Below the pieces are notes generated by a model. That model saw nothing but the letters and a program-made list of their open reading frames with translations, did not search any database and was not told the DNA's origin. Source: Massilia arenae (GTDB lineage Bacteria > Pseudomonadota > Gammaproteobacteria > Burkholderiales > Burkholderiaceae_D). From it: DNA of 64,000 bases. Location: positions 231,953 through 295,952 of the forward strand of contig NZ_VPFD01000001.1 of assembly GCF_008014745.1 (NCBI RefSeq). The letters run 5' to 3'. Positions 41,001-51,059 of the stretch are shown here, in pieces (position 1 is the first letter of the stretch; the number at the start of each line of letters is the position of its first letter). The position numbers and the translations under genes are program-made.

Positions 41001-41350
41001 CGATCCTGATCATCGACTTCGCACTGGAGGCCGAGCGTGCACGTGGGCTCACCGCGATGGAGGCGGTGCGCGAGGCCTGCATGCTGCGCTTCCGCCCGAT
41101 CCTGATGACGACCCTGGCCGCGGCCCTGGGCGCGCTGCCGCTGGCGATCGGCTTCGGCGAAGGCTCGGAGTTGCGCCGCCCGCTTGGCATCGCCATCATC
41201 GGCGGCCTGGTCGCGAGCCAGCTCCTGACCCTGCTCACCACGCCGGTGGTCTACGTCCTGCTCGACAAGCTGCGCACGCGCAAACCCGATGAACACAATC
41301 TGACCCGCCATCCTCACGACGAGGGCGGCCCGTCCCTGGCCAAACCATGA
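38084..41350 (+). CDS. mdtC: RND multidrug efflux permease, MdtC type, with low-complexity insertion
   Basis: A 1088-residue RND pump subunit, about 60 residues longer than E. coli MdtC. It begins [20 protein letters not shown] (from residue 5), and helix 4 has [19 protein letters not shown] with the paired aspartates. The additional length is mostly a Gly/Ala/Ser/Thr-rich insert at about residues 776-826, placed in the second periplasmic domain between YVPARPTGG and [11 protein letters not shown]. It overlaps mdtB by ATGA and the outer-membrane gene by ATGA, so all three are translationally coupled. The insert is discussed as a finding. Confidence 0.94.
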   Translation: MNLSRPFVERPIATVLLTIGLALAGIGAYFVLPVAPLPQVDYPTVSVSASLPGASPETMASSVATPLERRLGVIAGVNEMTSSSSTGSTRINLQFELNRQIDAAAREVQAAISASRADLPATLRSNPTYRKANPSDAPVIILALTSKTKSPAQIYDSVSNLVQQRLAQVKGVGEVEIGGGSLPAVRVELVPYAMNRYGVSSEDVRAAIQASNPNRPKGEIEGNGNRLQIYSQPAGGDGRSASDYKDLIVAWRDGAAVRLSDVATVFDGPENVYTLGLFNGQPAVIVLVTRQPEANVIETVDGIRDLLPSLQAQLPGDISLAVASDRTNSIRASLHEIEFTLVLSIVLVVGVVSVFLRSLRATVVPAVATVVSLLGTFGVMYALGFSLNNLSLMALTVAAGFVVDDAIVVLENTARHIENGMDRMEAALLGAREVGFTVLSISLSLVAVFIPLLFMGGQVGRLFREFAVTLSAAVLISLVISLTTTPMMCAWLLRKEDPDKKPGRLARWSENGFARVLRVYEHALDWALDSKLLVMIILLFTVALNVYLFSSAPKGFFPQQDSGQMNGGIRADQSISSQAMQQKIYQLVEIIRKDPAVDTVVAFTGGGRAGGGFMFVNLKPVGERDVAAQAVIARLRPQMAKVTGITIFLNPVQDLRMGGRSSNSTYQYTLKSDNAEDLKVWATRLAESMKAQPALVDVDTDQAENGVETYVTIDKESAARMGISTRDVTNALYNAFGQRQVANIYDELNQYHVVMGVAQKYAQSPEALKDVYVPARPTGGASSAASTGTGTAAATGAAGASTSTTANLTAARDPSGGQALASAAATMVPLSAIARFAESATPTSVSHQDGELATTVSYNLNQGFTLDDGQAAVRQAEADIGMPSNVRGSFQGTAAAAQESSKEQPLLILAAIVVIYIVLGILYESLIHPVTVLSTLPSAGVGAVLALLLFKMEFSIIALIGVFLLIGIVKKNAILIIDFALEAERARGLTAMEAVREACMLRFRPILMTTLAAALGALPLAIGFGEGSELRRPLGIAIIGGLVASQLLTLLTTPVVYVLLDKLRTRKPDEHNLTRHPHDEGGPSLAKP

Positions 41351-42798
41351 CCACTATGCGACAACAGCTTCCATTCCGTATCTCCCTGCTCGCCCTTGCC
41401 CTTGCCCTGGCCCTGGCCGGCTGCGCCGTCGGCCCCGCTTATGAACGACCGGATCCGCTTGCCGCTGGTGCGGCGCTGCCGGGAACCTATAAGGAGGCCG
41501 AAGGTTGGGTCCCGGCCGCGCCGGCCGATGCGCTCGAGCGCGGACCCTGGTGGACCCTGTTCGAAGACCCCGAGCTCGATCGCCTGGCCAAGCAGGTGGA
41601 GGCTGCGAACCAGAACGTGGCGGTGGCGGTCGCCAACTATGCCCAGGCGCGCGCCCTGGTCGCGCAGCAGCGCGCCTCGCTGTTCCCGGTGGTGACGCTG
41701 GGCGCCGGCGCCGACCGCGCCGGCGGGGGAGACGATAGCGTCAACCGTGGCGCGAGCAATGCCTATCGCCTGCAGATCGGCGCCAGCTGGGAGCCGGACG
41801 TGTTCGGCCGCCTGAAGAATGCCGTGACCGGCGCCGAGGCCAGCGCCCAGGCCACCGCCGCCGACCTGGCCAGCGCCGTCCTCGCGGCCCAGGGCGAGCT
41901 GGCGATCAACTACTTCTCGCTGCGCCAGACCGACGCCCAGCGCGAAATGCTGGCCTCGACCATCGAAGGCTACCAGCGCGTGCTGCAGATCACCTCGAAC
42001 CGTTTCGAGGCCGGCATCGCGGCGCGCTCCGACGTGCTGCAGGCCCAGACCCAGCTGGCCAATGCGCGCAGCGAAGCGCTCGGCCTGCAGAACCAGCGCG
42101 CCCAGCTCGAACACGCGATCGCGGTGCTGGTCGGCCAGACCCCGTCGGCCTTCTCCCTGCCGCCGGCGCCATGGCATGTGTCGGTGCCGGACGTGCCGGT
42201 CGGCGTGCCTTCGACCCTGCTGCAGCGCCGTCCCGATATCGCCGCCGCCGAACGCGACGTGGCGGCGGCCAATGCCGACATCGGCATCGCGCGCTCGGCC
42301 TATTTCCCTAATTTCGGCCTGTCCGCTTCGTACGGCAACAATACGAGCCGCGTGGGCGACCTGTTCTCGGCGTCCGCCGCGGCCTGGTCATTCGGCCTGT
42401 CGGCGGCCCAGACCATCTTCAACGCCGGCGCCACCCGCGCCAGCGTCGAAGGCGCCGAGGCACGCCACCAGGCGACCGTGGCGCGCTACCGCCAGGTGGC
42501 CCTGGACGCCTTCGCCACCGTCGAGAACGGCCTGTCCGCCACCCGCGTGCTGGAACAGCAGCAGCAGTTGCGGGCCGAGGCGGCCGAGGCAGCCGGGCTG
42601 GTCGAAGAGCAGATCCTGAACCGCTACAAGGCGGGGCAGGTGAGTTATACCGAGGTGGTGCAGGCCCAGGTGACAGCCCTGAATGCGCGCCGCTCGCTGG
42701 TGCAGGTGCAGGCCGACCGCCAGACGGCGGCGGTGTCGCTGATCCAGGCGCTGGGAGGTGGCTGGCAGGAACAAAGGCTGGCGGACGCGGTGCAGTAG
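41347..42798 (+). CDS. Outer-membrane efflux lipoprotein, NodT/TolC family
   Basis: A 483-residue outer-membrane channel subunit. The signal peptide ends in the lipobox LAGC with the acylated cysteine at C26. The mature protein opens AVGPAYERPD, the usual start of NodT-type lipoproteins. Two repeated OEP domains follow with long coiled coils, for example VPSTLLQRRPDIAAAERDVAAANADIGIARSAYFP near 285-320 (in part the family signature) and LVEEQILNRYKAGQVSYTEVVQAQ near 420. The gene overlaps mdtC by 4 bp, so the operon encodes a full tripartite pump. Its TAG stop provides the first base of the palindromic element that follows. A second ATG, 9 bp in, is an alternative start. Confidence 0.94.
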   Translation: MTTMRQQLPFRISLLALALALALAGCAVGPAYERPDPLAAGAALPGTYKEAEGWVPAAPADALERGPWWTLFEDPELDRLAKQVEAANQNVAVAVANYAQARALVAQQRASLFPVVTLGAGADRAGGGDDSVNRGASNAYRLQIGASWEPDVFGRLKNAVTGAEASAQATAADLASAVLAAQGELAINYFSLRQTDAQREMLASTIEGYQRVLQITSNRFEAGIAARSDVLQAQTQLANARSEALGLQNQRAQLEHAIAVLVGQTPSAFSLPPAPWHVSVPDVPVGVPSTLLQRRPDIAAAERDVAAANADIGIARSAYFPNFGLSASYGNNTSRVGDLFSASAAAWSFGLSAAQTIFNAGATRASVEGAEARHQATVARYRQVALDAFATVENGLSATRVLEQQQQLRAEAAEAAGLVEEQILNRYKAGQVSYTEVVQAQVTALNARRSLVQVQADRQTAAVSLIQALGGGWQEQRLADAVQ

Positions 42799-42955
42799 GA
42801 ACCTAATCCGGTAGGTGAGGGGAAGTTCATGCCGATGCATGGCGAGCGTGAGCAAGGCGCGAGGAGGCCGCATGGCGCGCCATGCAACGACGAGCAACGC
42901 AGCGCACGTTTGCCAGGCGCGGCAGGAACGACTCTCACCTACCGGAATAGGTTCC
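42798..42955. repeat. 158-bp MITE-like palindromic element with 22-bp terminal inverted repeats
   Basis: The left end GGAACCTAATCCGGTAGGTGAG (42798-42819, shown in part as its key residues GGAACCTA and CCGGTAGGTGAG) and the right end at 42934-42955 are reverse complements with 21 of 22 matches. A 16-bp perfect palindrome GCATGGCGCGCCATGC sits at 42870-42885, almost exactly in the middle, and the inner arms are partly complementary, so the whole element could fold as a single long hairpin. It contains no convincing gene. The left end starts at the final G of the efflux-gene stop codon. No clear target-site duplication is visible. Confidence 0.75.
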
Positions 42956-42971
42956 AACATGCGTCAGGCAT

Positions 42972-42977
42972 TACAAT
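42972..42977 (+). promoter_or_regulatory. Candidate -10 hexamer TACAAT of the first HDOD gene
   Basis: GGCATTACAAT ends 30 bp before the ATG of the HDOD gene at 43008. The same sequence at exactly the same distance precedes the paralog at 51060, which supports it as a functional promoter element. A -35 is not clear. Confidence 0.55.
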
Positions 42978-43007
42978 GCTGCGATTATCGATAGTCAGGC
43001 ATACGCC

Positions 43008-43976
43008 ATGAAAAACTGGATTAATCGCATGTTGAGCAGCGCCGACAAGGCGCCTGACGCCGCCGCCGGCGCCACCCCACAGGCGGACGAGCTGGGAGAC
43101 GACCACGGCGTCCAGGTCGACGCCGCCTATTACCGCTGGCTGACCGCATCCGGCGGCTACCAGGCGGGAGCGGACGTCGAGGAACACATCCTCGACCTGG
43201 TGCGTACGCTCGCGGCCGACCCGCAGGCCGCCAGCGGCCTGGTGCCGCGCATCCCCGAGCTGATCCCCAAGCTGCTGCGCGACCTGGCCGACGACGACGT
43301 CTCGACCGGCGACCTCGCGCGCCAGGTCGAGCAGGACCTGGTGCTGGTGGCCGAGGTGATCCGCGAGGCGAACAGCGCCTATTACCGGCCGCTGCAGGCG
43401 GTGAAGTCGCTCGACTCCGCCCTGATGATGATCGGCCAGAATGGCCTGCGCATGCTGCTGGCCCGGATCGCCTTCCGGCCCCTGATCAAAATGGCCGACC
43501 AGGGCTTCGCGCGCCAGGCGGCGCCGCTGGTCTGGAACCAGTCCGAGAAGTGCGCGCTGGCCTCGAGCCTGATGGCGCCGGGCCTGGGTGCCGGCGTGTT
43601 CGAAGCCTACCTGGCCGGCCTGATGCAGAACCTGGGGCTGGTCGTGGCCTTCCGCCTGGCGGAGCGGGCGGTCGAGAGTGGCAAGATTCCCGGCTCCAGC
43701 GAATTCGGCCGGCGCCTGTTCGACGTCAGCCGCGGCCTGTCGTCGACCATCGCCGCCCACTGGGAATTCCCGCCCGACGTGGTGGAAGCGATCGCCGGCG
43801 TCGGCCAGCCGGATGCATCGCCGCTGGCGCAGACGCTCGAACGCGGCGACCGGATCGCCAAGCTGCGGCTGCTGCTCGACGCCCACGTGTTGCTTGAAGA
43901 CGATGCGCTCGTGACCGAAGGCCTGAACAGTTTCGAGCGCCGCTGCCTGGGCAAGCTGACCGATTTGCCGGGCTGA
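43008..43976 (+). CDS. HDOD-domain signalling protein (paralog 1)
   Basis: A 322-residue soluble protein. The region from about residue 80 to 290 reads as an HDOD domain: IPELIPKLLRDLADDD, VLVAEVIREANSAYYRP, then SALMMIGQNGLRMLLARIAF and AYLAGLMQNLGLVVAFRLAE. The HD metal ligands of true phosphohydrolases are absent, as usual in HDOD. Such proteins act in signalling, often with c-di-GMP enzymes or kinases. It is closely similar along its whole length to the protein at 51060 (same 322-residue length, both starting MKNWI). It is followed after 39 bp by an EcsC gene. Confidence 0.85.
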   Translation: MKNWINRMLSSADKAPDAAAGATPQADELGDDHGVQVDAAYYRWLTASGGYQAGADVEEHILDLVRTLAADPQAASGLVPRIPELIPKLLRDLADDDVSTGDLARQVEQDLVLVAEVIREANSAYYRPLQAVKSLDSALMMIGQNGLRMLLARIAFRPLIKMADQGFARQAAPLVWNQSEKCALASSLMAPGLGAGVFEAYLAGLMQNLGLVVAFRLAERAVESGKIPGSSEFGRRLFDVSRGLSSTIAAHWEFPPDVVEAIAGVGQPDASPLAQTLERGDRIAKLRLLLDAHVLLEDDALVTEGLNSFERRCLGKLTDLPG

Positions 43977-44015
43977 CCGCCGTATTGCGTCACCTTTTCT
44001 CAAGAGGAGACTGCT

Positions 44016-44828
44016 ATGAAGATGAACGCCGAACACCTGGCCGAGCTGCACGAGGCCAAGCGCCTGCTGGAGAACCCCGGCCTGGCCGCACGCATCAGCA
44101 ACCTGGTCGGCTCGCCGATCGAGGCCGCCATCGAACGCCTGCCGGTGCCGTGGCAAAAGAAGGTGGGCGGCGCCACCGAGCATGCGCTGCAGTATGCGCT
44201 GACGGGGGCGCTGTCGACCTTGCCGGACGGCGGCAAGGAGGCGTCGTACCCACGCCTGCACAAGTTCGCGGCGAGCCTGTCGGGCGGCGTGGGTGGTGTC
44301 TTCGGTCTGCCCGGACTCCTCGTCGATCTGCCGCTGTCCACGGTCATCATGCTGCGTTCGATCGCCGAGATCGCGCGCGCCAATGGCGAACGTCCGCAGG
44401 ATGTGGAGACACGGCTGGAATGCCTGCGCGTGCTTGCCATGGGTGGGCCGAGCGGCGGTGACGACGCTGCTGACTCGGGCTATTTTGCGATGCGCATCGC
44501 GCTGGCGCGGGCGGTGAGCGAAGCCGCCCAGGCGCTGGCAGCGAAGTCGGTGAACGCCGCCACGACGCCGGCCTTGCTGCGCCTGATCGCCACGGTGGCG
44601 GCGCGCTTCCAGGTGCACGTGACCCAGAAGGCGGCCGCGATGCTGGTGCCGGCCCTGGGCGCCGTGGGAGGCGCGACCATCAACCTGCTGTTCGTCGACC
44701 ATTTCCAGAACATGAGCCGCGGCCACTTCGCGGTGCGGCGGCTGGAGCGCCTGTATGGCGAGGGCGCGGTGCGCCAGCAGTATGAGGCGATCGTCCTGGC
44801 CGACGAGCCGGCTGGGTTGCTCACGTAG
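44016..44828 (+). CDS. EcsC family protein
   Basis: A 270-residue protein, downstream of the HDOD gene and probably co-transcribed (39 bp gap, AAGAGGAG before the ATG). It matches the EcsC pattern: LVGSPIEAAIERLPVPWQKK near residues 25-45, then GGVGGVFGLPGLLVDLPLST (about 90-110), a hydrophobic membrane-binding region, ALGAVGGATINLLFVDHFQN near 214-233, and a final FAVRRLERLYGEGAVR. EcsC of Bacillus is linked to an ABC transporter, but the function of proteobacterial members is unknown. It overlaps the convergent diguanylate cyclase gene by 8 bp. Confidence 0.88.
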   Translation: MKMNAEHLAELHEAKRLLENPGLAARISNLVGSPIEAAIERLPVPWQKKVGGATEHALQYALTGALSTLPDGGKEASYPRLHKFAASLSGGVGGVFGLPGLLVDLPLSTVIMLRSIAEIARANGERPQDVETRLECLRVLAMGGPSGGDDAADSGYFAMRIALARAVSEAAQALAAKSVNAATTPALLRLIATVAARFQVHVTQKAAAMLVPALGAVGGATINLLFVDHFQNMSRGHFAVRRLERLYGEGAVRQQYEAIVLADEPAGLLT

Positions 44829-46122
44829 GGCAAATCCGGTTGCGGCCGCTCTCCTTGGCGGTATATAACATCGCATCCGCCCGCAGGAACAACGCGTTCT
44901 CGCTGCGATGCTCGGGGAAGGCGGCCAGGCCGCCGCTGAACGAAAAACGCCGCAGGTCGCCGCGCGCGACCTGGAACTCGATCGCACCGAAGGCCTGGCG
45001 CAGCGCATCGAGCCGGCGCCACGCCTCATCGGGCGTGCAATCCCAGAACACGAGCACGAATTCCTCGCCGCCGAAACGCGCCAGCAGGTCGCGTTCGCCC
45101 ATCTGCGGCGCCAGGCACAGGCAGAGGCGCTTGATGACGATGTCGCCGAAGTGGTGGCCCCAGGTGTCGTTGATGGTCTTGAACTTGTCGATGTCGATCA
45201 CGCCGAAGGCGAGCGGCTTGTCCTCGAGCGTGGCTTGCCGGATCAGGTCTTGCGTCTTGCGCTGCAAGCCCACCTTGTTTAAGAGGCCAGTGGCGCGGTC
45301 TTTGCCGATCAGGTCCTTGCTGACGCGGATCCTGGCCGCGCGGTTGGCCAGTTGGGCCTCGACCAGGCCGGCGGTGGCCTGCAGGACGGTATCGAAGCCG
45401 TCGCCGAGCGCGCGCCGCGCCAGCGCCTCGTCGGGGCGGCGCTGGAGCAGCACGATCTCGCGCACCGGATCGGCCTCGATGTTCTTCTTCATGACCCGCG
45501 CTAGCGCGTCCAGGCGCCGGTACTCGTCGTCGGCAATCACGACCAGATCGGGTTGCAGCTCCTTTACGCGCAGGTGCAGGGTGGTCGGGTCCGGGTGGTG
45601 GACAACTTCGACCTGCTGCGCCAGCAGCGCCGCCGTATCGAGATCCCCGGGCGGGCCGAGGTGGACCACCGACACCAGGTCGCCGCGTTTGGTGCGCACG
45701 AACAGGTTGAACAGCTTGTCGACCAGGACGTCGTTGGCGATCGGCTTCTCGGCATAGGCCAGGCAGTTGCTGTCCACCAGGCGCTGTTGGAGCAGGAAGC
45801 GGCTGCCCTGGCGGCCCGACTGCAGATAGACATACGCGTGCTCGCGCGGCAGGCGTTCGAGCAGCTCGCCCAGCATCAGGGTCTTGCGGCTGTCGTGCAG
45901 GTCGGCCTGCATATTGTGCAGGGCGTCGAGGTCGATCACGAACAGGCTGGCGCCGCGGTCGGCCGCGACGGCGGCGGTGAATTCGGCCACCTCGCTGAAA
46001 AAACGGATGTCAAAATCGTATTTGTGCGCGTGCAGCAGCAGTTCGGCGCGGTTGTCCTTGATGAAGAAGCTCTGGGAGAGGAAGAGGACCTGGTGTCGGT
46101 ACAAGGGGGCCTCGGTGCTCAT
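44821..46122 (-). CDS. Diguanylate cyclase with receiver-like N-terminal domains
   Basis: A 433-residue protein starting at ATG 46122. The C-terminal GGDEF domain (about 265-430) has the active-site sequence RFGGEEF with GGEEF at 351-355, and GVIDIDKFKTINDTWGHHFGD for metal and GTP binding, so synthesis of c-di-GMP is expected. The N-terminal 260 residues look like two receiver-like folds (VLFLSQSFFIKDNRAELLLHAHKYDFDIRFF; then VVIADDEYRRLDALARV, both in part) but lack a clear phosphoacceptor set. An RxxD inhibitory site is not obvious at the usual position. It converges with EcsC; the HDOD protein upstream may be functionally linked to c-di-GMP signalling. Confidence 0.9.
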   Translation of the reverse strand: MSTEAPLYRHQVLFLSQSFFIKDNRAELLLHAHKYDFDIRFFSEVAEFTAAVAADRGASLFVIDLDALHNMQADLHDSRKTLMLGELLERLPREHAYVYLQSGRQGSRFLLQQRLVDSNCLAYAEKPIANDVLVDKLFNLFVRTKRGDLVSVVHLGPPGDLDTAALLAQQVEVVHHPDPTTLHLRVKELQPDLVVIADDEYRRLDALARVMKKNIEADPVREIVLLQRRPDEALARRALGDGFDTVLQATAGLVEAQLANRAARIRVSKDLIGKDRATGLLNKVGLQRKTQDLIRQATLEDKPLAFGVIDIDKFKTINDTWGHHFGDIVIKRLCLCLAPQMGERDLLARFGGEEFVLVFWDCTPDEAWRRLDALRQAFGAIEFQVARGDLRRFSFSGGLAAFPEHRSENALFLRADAMLYTAKESGRNRICPT

Positions 46123-46279
46123 GTCTGCCTGCCTTTTTCTGCATAATGTGACATCTTGCCACGCCAATATGACGCGATGTTGACGCCACCGGGACCGCCG
46201 TCGATCCCTTATAAACCACACGGCCATCACCCAACGGAGATATACTCGCGCATTGCTTTTTTCATCTCAGGGACTTGTC

Positions 46280-48418
<2,139 letters not shown>

Positions 48419-48438
48419 TTTCGGCCACAATCCTCCGC

Positions 48439-48526
48439 ACGTCGTTCCCGCGCAGGCGGGAACCCAAGTTTGCAAGCGTTACGATCGCGCCGAGAGCACT
48501 TGGGTTCCCGCCTTCGCGGGAACGAC
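48439..48526. repeat. BIME-like inverted repeat, copy 3
   Basis: Left arm 48439-48471 and right arm 48498-48526 match copies 1 and 2 (ACGTCGTTCCCGCG.. and ..CGCGGGAACGAC). It lies between the S46 peptidase and pnuC, close to the peptidase stop, and may act as its transcript end. Confidence 0.88.
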
Positions 48527-48576
48527 GGTTTTGAGCAAAAAATATTCGCGCGCGTTTCATCATCATTGTCGACCGA

Positions 48577-49170
48577 ATGAACGAACCCCTTATCCTCGCC
48601 GGCCTCACGACCTCGCCGCTGGAACTGATCTCCTTCCTGCTGGCCGTTACCACCGTGGTGCTCAACATCCGCCAGAAGCACTGGGCCTGGCTGTTCTCGA
48701 TCGCCTCGTCCGCGACCTACGCGGTGGTGTTCTACGATGCGCGCCTGTACGGCGACATGGGGCTGCAGTTCGTGTTCATCGCGGCCTCGGTCTGGGGCTG
48801 GTACCAGTGGCTGCACGGCAGCGGCAATGCGCCGCTGGTGCCCAGCTTCCTCAAGCCCAGCGGGCGTGCCTGGTCGCTGGCTGCCTGGCTGGCAGGCTTC
48901 GTGCTGCTGTCGACCTTCCTCGACAACTTCACCGACACCGACGTGCCGCACGCGGACGGCTTCCTGACCGCCGGCAGCCTGGTCGGCCAGCTGCTGCTGG
49001 CGAAGAAGAAGGTCGAGAACTGGCATGTGTGGATCGCGGTCGACATCCTGTACGTCGGCCTCTACCTGTACAAGGGGCTGGTGCTGACCGCCGTGCTGTA
49101 CGGCATATTCGTGCTGCTGGCGATCGCCGGCCTGCGCACCTGGCAGGCAGCGGCGCGCAAGGCAGCATGA
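48577..49170 (+). CDS. pnuC: Nicotinamide riboside transporter PnuC
   Basis: A 197-residue membrane protein with about seven helices. It begins SPLELISFLLAVTTVVLNIRQKHWAW (from residue 13), then FIAASVWGWYQWLHG near 65-80, which holds the W-x-W-x-x-W substrate motif of the PnuC family, and NWHVWIAVDILYVGLYLYKG near 147-166. PnuC imports nicotinamide riboside by facilitated diffusion and depends on intracellular phosphorylation to trap it. The next gene, overlapping by ATGA, encodes the matching kinase domain, so the pair forms an NAD-salvage unit. Confidence 0.94.
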   Translation: MNEPLILAGLTTSPLELISFLLAVTTVVLNIRQKHWAWLFSIASSATYAVVFYDARLYGDMGLQFVFIAASVWGWYQWLHGSGNAPLVPSFLKPSGRAWSLAAWLAGFVLLSTFLDNFTDTDVPHADGFLTAGSLVGQLLLAKKKVENWHVWIAVDILYVGLYLYKGLVLTAVLYGIFVLLAIAGLRTWQAAARKAA

Positions 49171-49685
49171 GCGGCGTGCAAAGAATCGCCATCCTCGGCG
49201 CCGAGTCGTCCGGCAAGTCGACCTTGTCCGAAGCGCTGGCGCGCCATTACGGCACCGTGTGGGTGCCCGAATACCTGCGCGAGTTCGTCGATACGCTGGG
49301 AAGGGTGCCGCACGAGGAAGACCAGTACGGCATCGCGCTGACCCAGCGCGCACGGGAGGATGACGCGGCGGCGAAAGCCGCCAGCTTCCTGTTTTGCGAC
49401 ACCACGCCCCTGATGACGGCGCTGTACAGCCGCGTGTACTGGGGCAGGGTGGATGCGCAGCTGGCGCGGCTCGATGCGCGCCACGACTACGCCTGGACCT
49501 TCGTCACCGCGCCCGACACCCCGTGGGAGCCGGACGGCCTGCAGCGCGAATCGGAAGAGATGCGCCAGATGGTGCACCGGATGCTGGTGGAGACGCTGGC
49601 CGCGCGCGGCATCGCCTACACCTTGCTGGCCGGCGACCTGCCGCACCGGATGCGGCAGGTCCAGGGGCTGCTCGGCCAGCGCTGA
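49167..49685 (+). CDS. Ribosylnicotinamide kinase (NadR C-terminal domain-like ATPase)
   Basis: A 172-residue P-loop protein. The Walker A motif GAESSGKST is at residues 10-18, followed by VWVPEYLREFVDTLGR (NadR-type substrate segment), FLFCDTTPLMTALYS (Walker-B-like, with DTT) and a C-terminal DLPHRMRQVQGLL. This corresponds to the kinase part of NadR without the N-terminal repressor and adenylyltransferase domains. It would turn imported nicotinamide riboside into NMN. It overlaps pnuC by 4 bp and stops 3 bp from the convergent HemS-like gene. Confidence 0.9.
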   Translation: MSGVQRIAILGAESSGKSTLSEALARHYGTVWVPEYLREFVDTLGRVPHEEDQYGIALTQRAREDDAAAKAASFLFCDTTPLMTALYSRVYWGRVDAQLARLDARHDYAWTFVTAPDTPWEPDGLQRESEEMRQMVHRMLVETLAARGIAYTLLAGDLPHRMRQVQGLLGQR

Positions 49686-49688
49686 AAA

Positions 49689-50828
49689 CTAAGCCTTCGG
49701 CAGTCCTGCCGCCAGGTCGGTCCACGACTGCGGTTGCGGCTTGCCGCGCTCGCGCACGCCGAAGAAGGTCACCACCGGCTCGCCCTGGTCGTCGAAGAAC
49801 TCGACCGAGGTAACGCCGGCGCGGCGCACCACATAGCCGCTGCGCAGTGCGCTGTCGCGCAGGTGCAGGTTGAAGTCCGGATCGAGTACATTGAACCAGC
49901 CATCGGCCGCCGTCACCTTGTTCACCTTGCCGCTGTAGATCTGGGTCAGCGCCCCGTTGCCGAGGAAGGCCATGATCGCGACCCCGTCCTTCGCCGCGTC
50001 CTCGAGCAGCTTGCGCACCGCTTGCGGCGCGACTTTCTGCACCACGCCGCCAGGGGCCAGGCGCAGGGCCTGTTCACGCGTCAGGCCGAATTCCGACACG
50101 ATGCGGTTGAACTGGTGGACGTCGGTCATCTCTTGCCAGGCGGTCTGGAATTCCTTGACGTCGACCGCGCTGTCGGGCTTTTGGGCAGGCTTCGGTGCGG
50201 CGGCCACCACATCCAGCTGCGCGTTCTGGCTCGGATGGCGGAAGTCGGCCACCAGCTTGTCGAAGACCGGGATGTTGGCATCGTCGCGCAGGTAGAGCTT
50301 ATGCACGGCGTTGCCGCTGGCGTCGAAGAACTGCAGGCTGCGATTGAATTTGCCGTCGCGGCCGGGCTGGGTCACGGCGAAGGCGTATTTCCACTTGGTG
50401 AACTGGAAGCGCAAGTCGATCGGACCGCCCAGATAGCCGCCGGCGATGTTCAGGTTGCGCGCTTCGCGTTCGGCCTCGTCGGCGCTGCCTTTCTCGGCCT
50501 GCTTCGGAATACGCATGGCGGTGCCGGTGGTCTCGATCACGCCGTTCTCATTGCGGGTGAGCGCCATCACCTTGCCCAGGTCGAGGGCGCGGCGCATGAT
50601 CTCGCGCGGCGCATGATCGGTTTCCTTCAGGCGCACCACGGTGCTGCCAATGCCGGTGGCAAGCAGCTCGGCTTCGGACACCTTCAGCTGGCGCGCGGCG
50701 TCGCGTGTCTGCAGGCGCGGCTCCTTGGCCTTCAGTTCGGCCCACTGCTGCGCCAGTTGCGGGGCGGCCTGCGCGGGGAACAGGGCCAGGGCGATGGCGG
50801 CGGCCAGGAGGTGACGGGTGAGTTTCAT
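49689..50828 (-). CDS. HemS/HmuS-like hemin-degrading factor with an N-terminal signal peptide
   Basis: A 379-residue two-repeat heme-handling protein. Residues 1-22 (MKLTRHLLAAAIALALFPAQA) look like a Sec signal peptide, which is unusual because HemS/ChuS/PhuS proteins are cytoplasmic. Repeat 1 contains GKVMALTRNENGV and DLRFQFTKWKYAFAV; the histidines often present in the family at V-H-E and W-H-H are replaced here (V-I-E, W-K-Y). Repeat 2 keeps TDVHQF with H238, which I take as the proximal heme ligand, and WFNVLDPDFNLHLRDSALRS. A near-perfect Fur box lies 41 bp upstream of the start, so iron control is clear. No heme receptor or ABC transporter genes are adjacent. Confidence 0.87.
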   Translation of the reverse strand: MKLTRHLLAAAIALALFPAQAAPQLAQQWAELKAKEPRLQTRDAARQLKVSEAELLATGIGSTVVRLKETDHAPREIMRRALDLGKVMALTRNENGVIETTGTAMRIPKQAEKGSADEAEREARNLNIAGGYLGGPIDLRFQFTKWKYAFAVTQPGRDGKFNRSLQFFDASGNAVHKLYLRDDANIPVFDKLVADFRHPSQNAQLDVVAAAPKPAQKPDSAVDVKEFQTAWQEMTDVHQFNRIVSEFGLTREQALRLAPGGVVQKVAPQAVRKLLEDAAKDGVAIMAFLGNGALTQIYSGKVNKVTAADGWFNVLDPDFNLHLRDSALRSGYVVRRAGVTSVEFFDDQGEPVVTFFGVRERGKPQPQSWTDLAAGLPKA

Positions 50829-50869
50829 GGATGTGTGTTCCTTGTTTTGCGAATGCGATCAGGCACACT

Positions 50870-50890
50870 AAATGATAATCATTATCATTT
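50870..50890. promoter_or_regulatory. Fur box upstream of the HemS-like gene
   Basis: AAATGATAATCATTATCATT plus a final T forms a perfect 10-1-10 palindrome containing the GATAAT-N-ATTATC core of the Fur consensus. It lies 41 bp upstream of the HemS-like start (minus strand) and 179 bp upstream of the divergent HDOD gene, so it most likely represses the HemS-like gene when iron is sufficient. Confidence 0.9.
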
Positions 50891-51023
50891 GCAACATGCT
50901 CGTCCGACTTTTTGACAGGGATTTCTTGACCGGGCGCACAGGGCGCTGATGCGAATCGGTGTTGGATGTCGTTACAAACAATAAATCTTTACAGCCTGAT
51001 GACCATTTGTTTCTAGAAGGCAT

Positions 51024-51029
51024 TACAAT
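51024..51029 (+). promoter_or_regulatory. Candidate -10 hexamer TACAAT of the second HDOD gene
   Basis: GGCATTACAAT here ends 30 bp before the ATG at 51060, the same sequence and spacing as in front of the HDOD gene at 43008. The bases between differ, so the hexamer itself is conserved. Confidence 0.55.
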
Positions 51030-51059
51030 CATCGGATTTCGAACGTACGGCGGGACGCT

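Noticed and set aside
34698..41317. Very long minus-strand open frames (1182 and 1101 codons) opposite the efflux genes
   Set aside because: They are mirror frames of highly biased high-GC coding DNA, made of His/Gln/Arg/Asp-rich non-protein-like sequence; the plus strand encodes clear RND subunits.
42829..43011. 60-codon open frame inside the palindromic element
   Set aside because: It is unsupported by a ribosome-binding site and consists of palindrome sequence.
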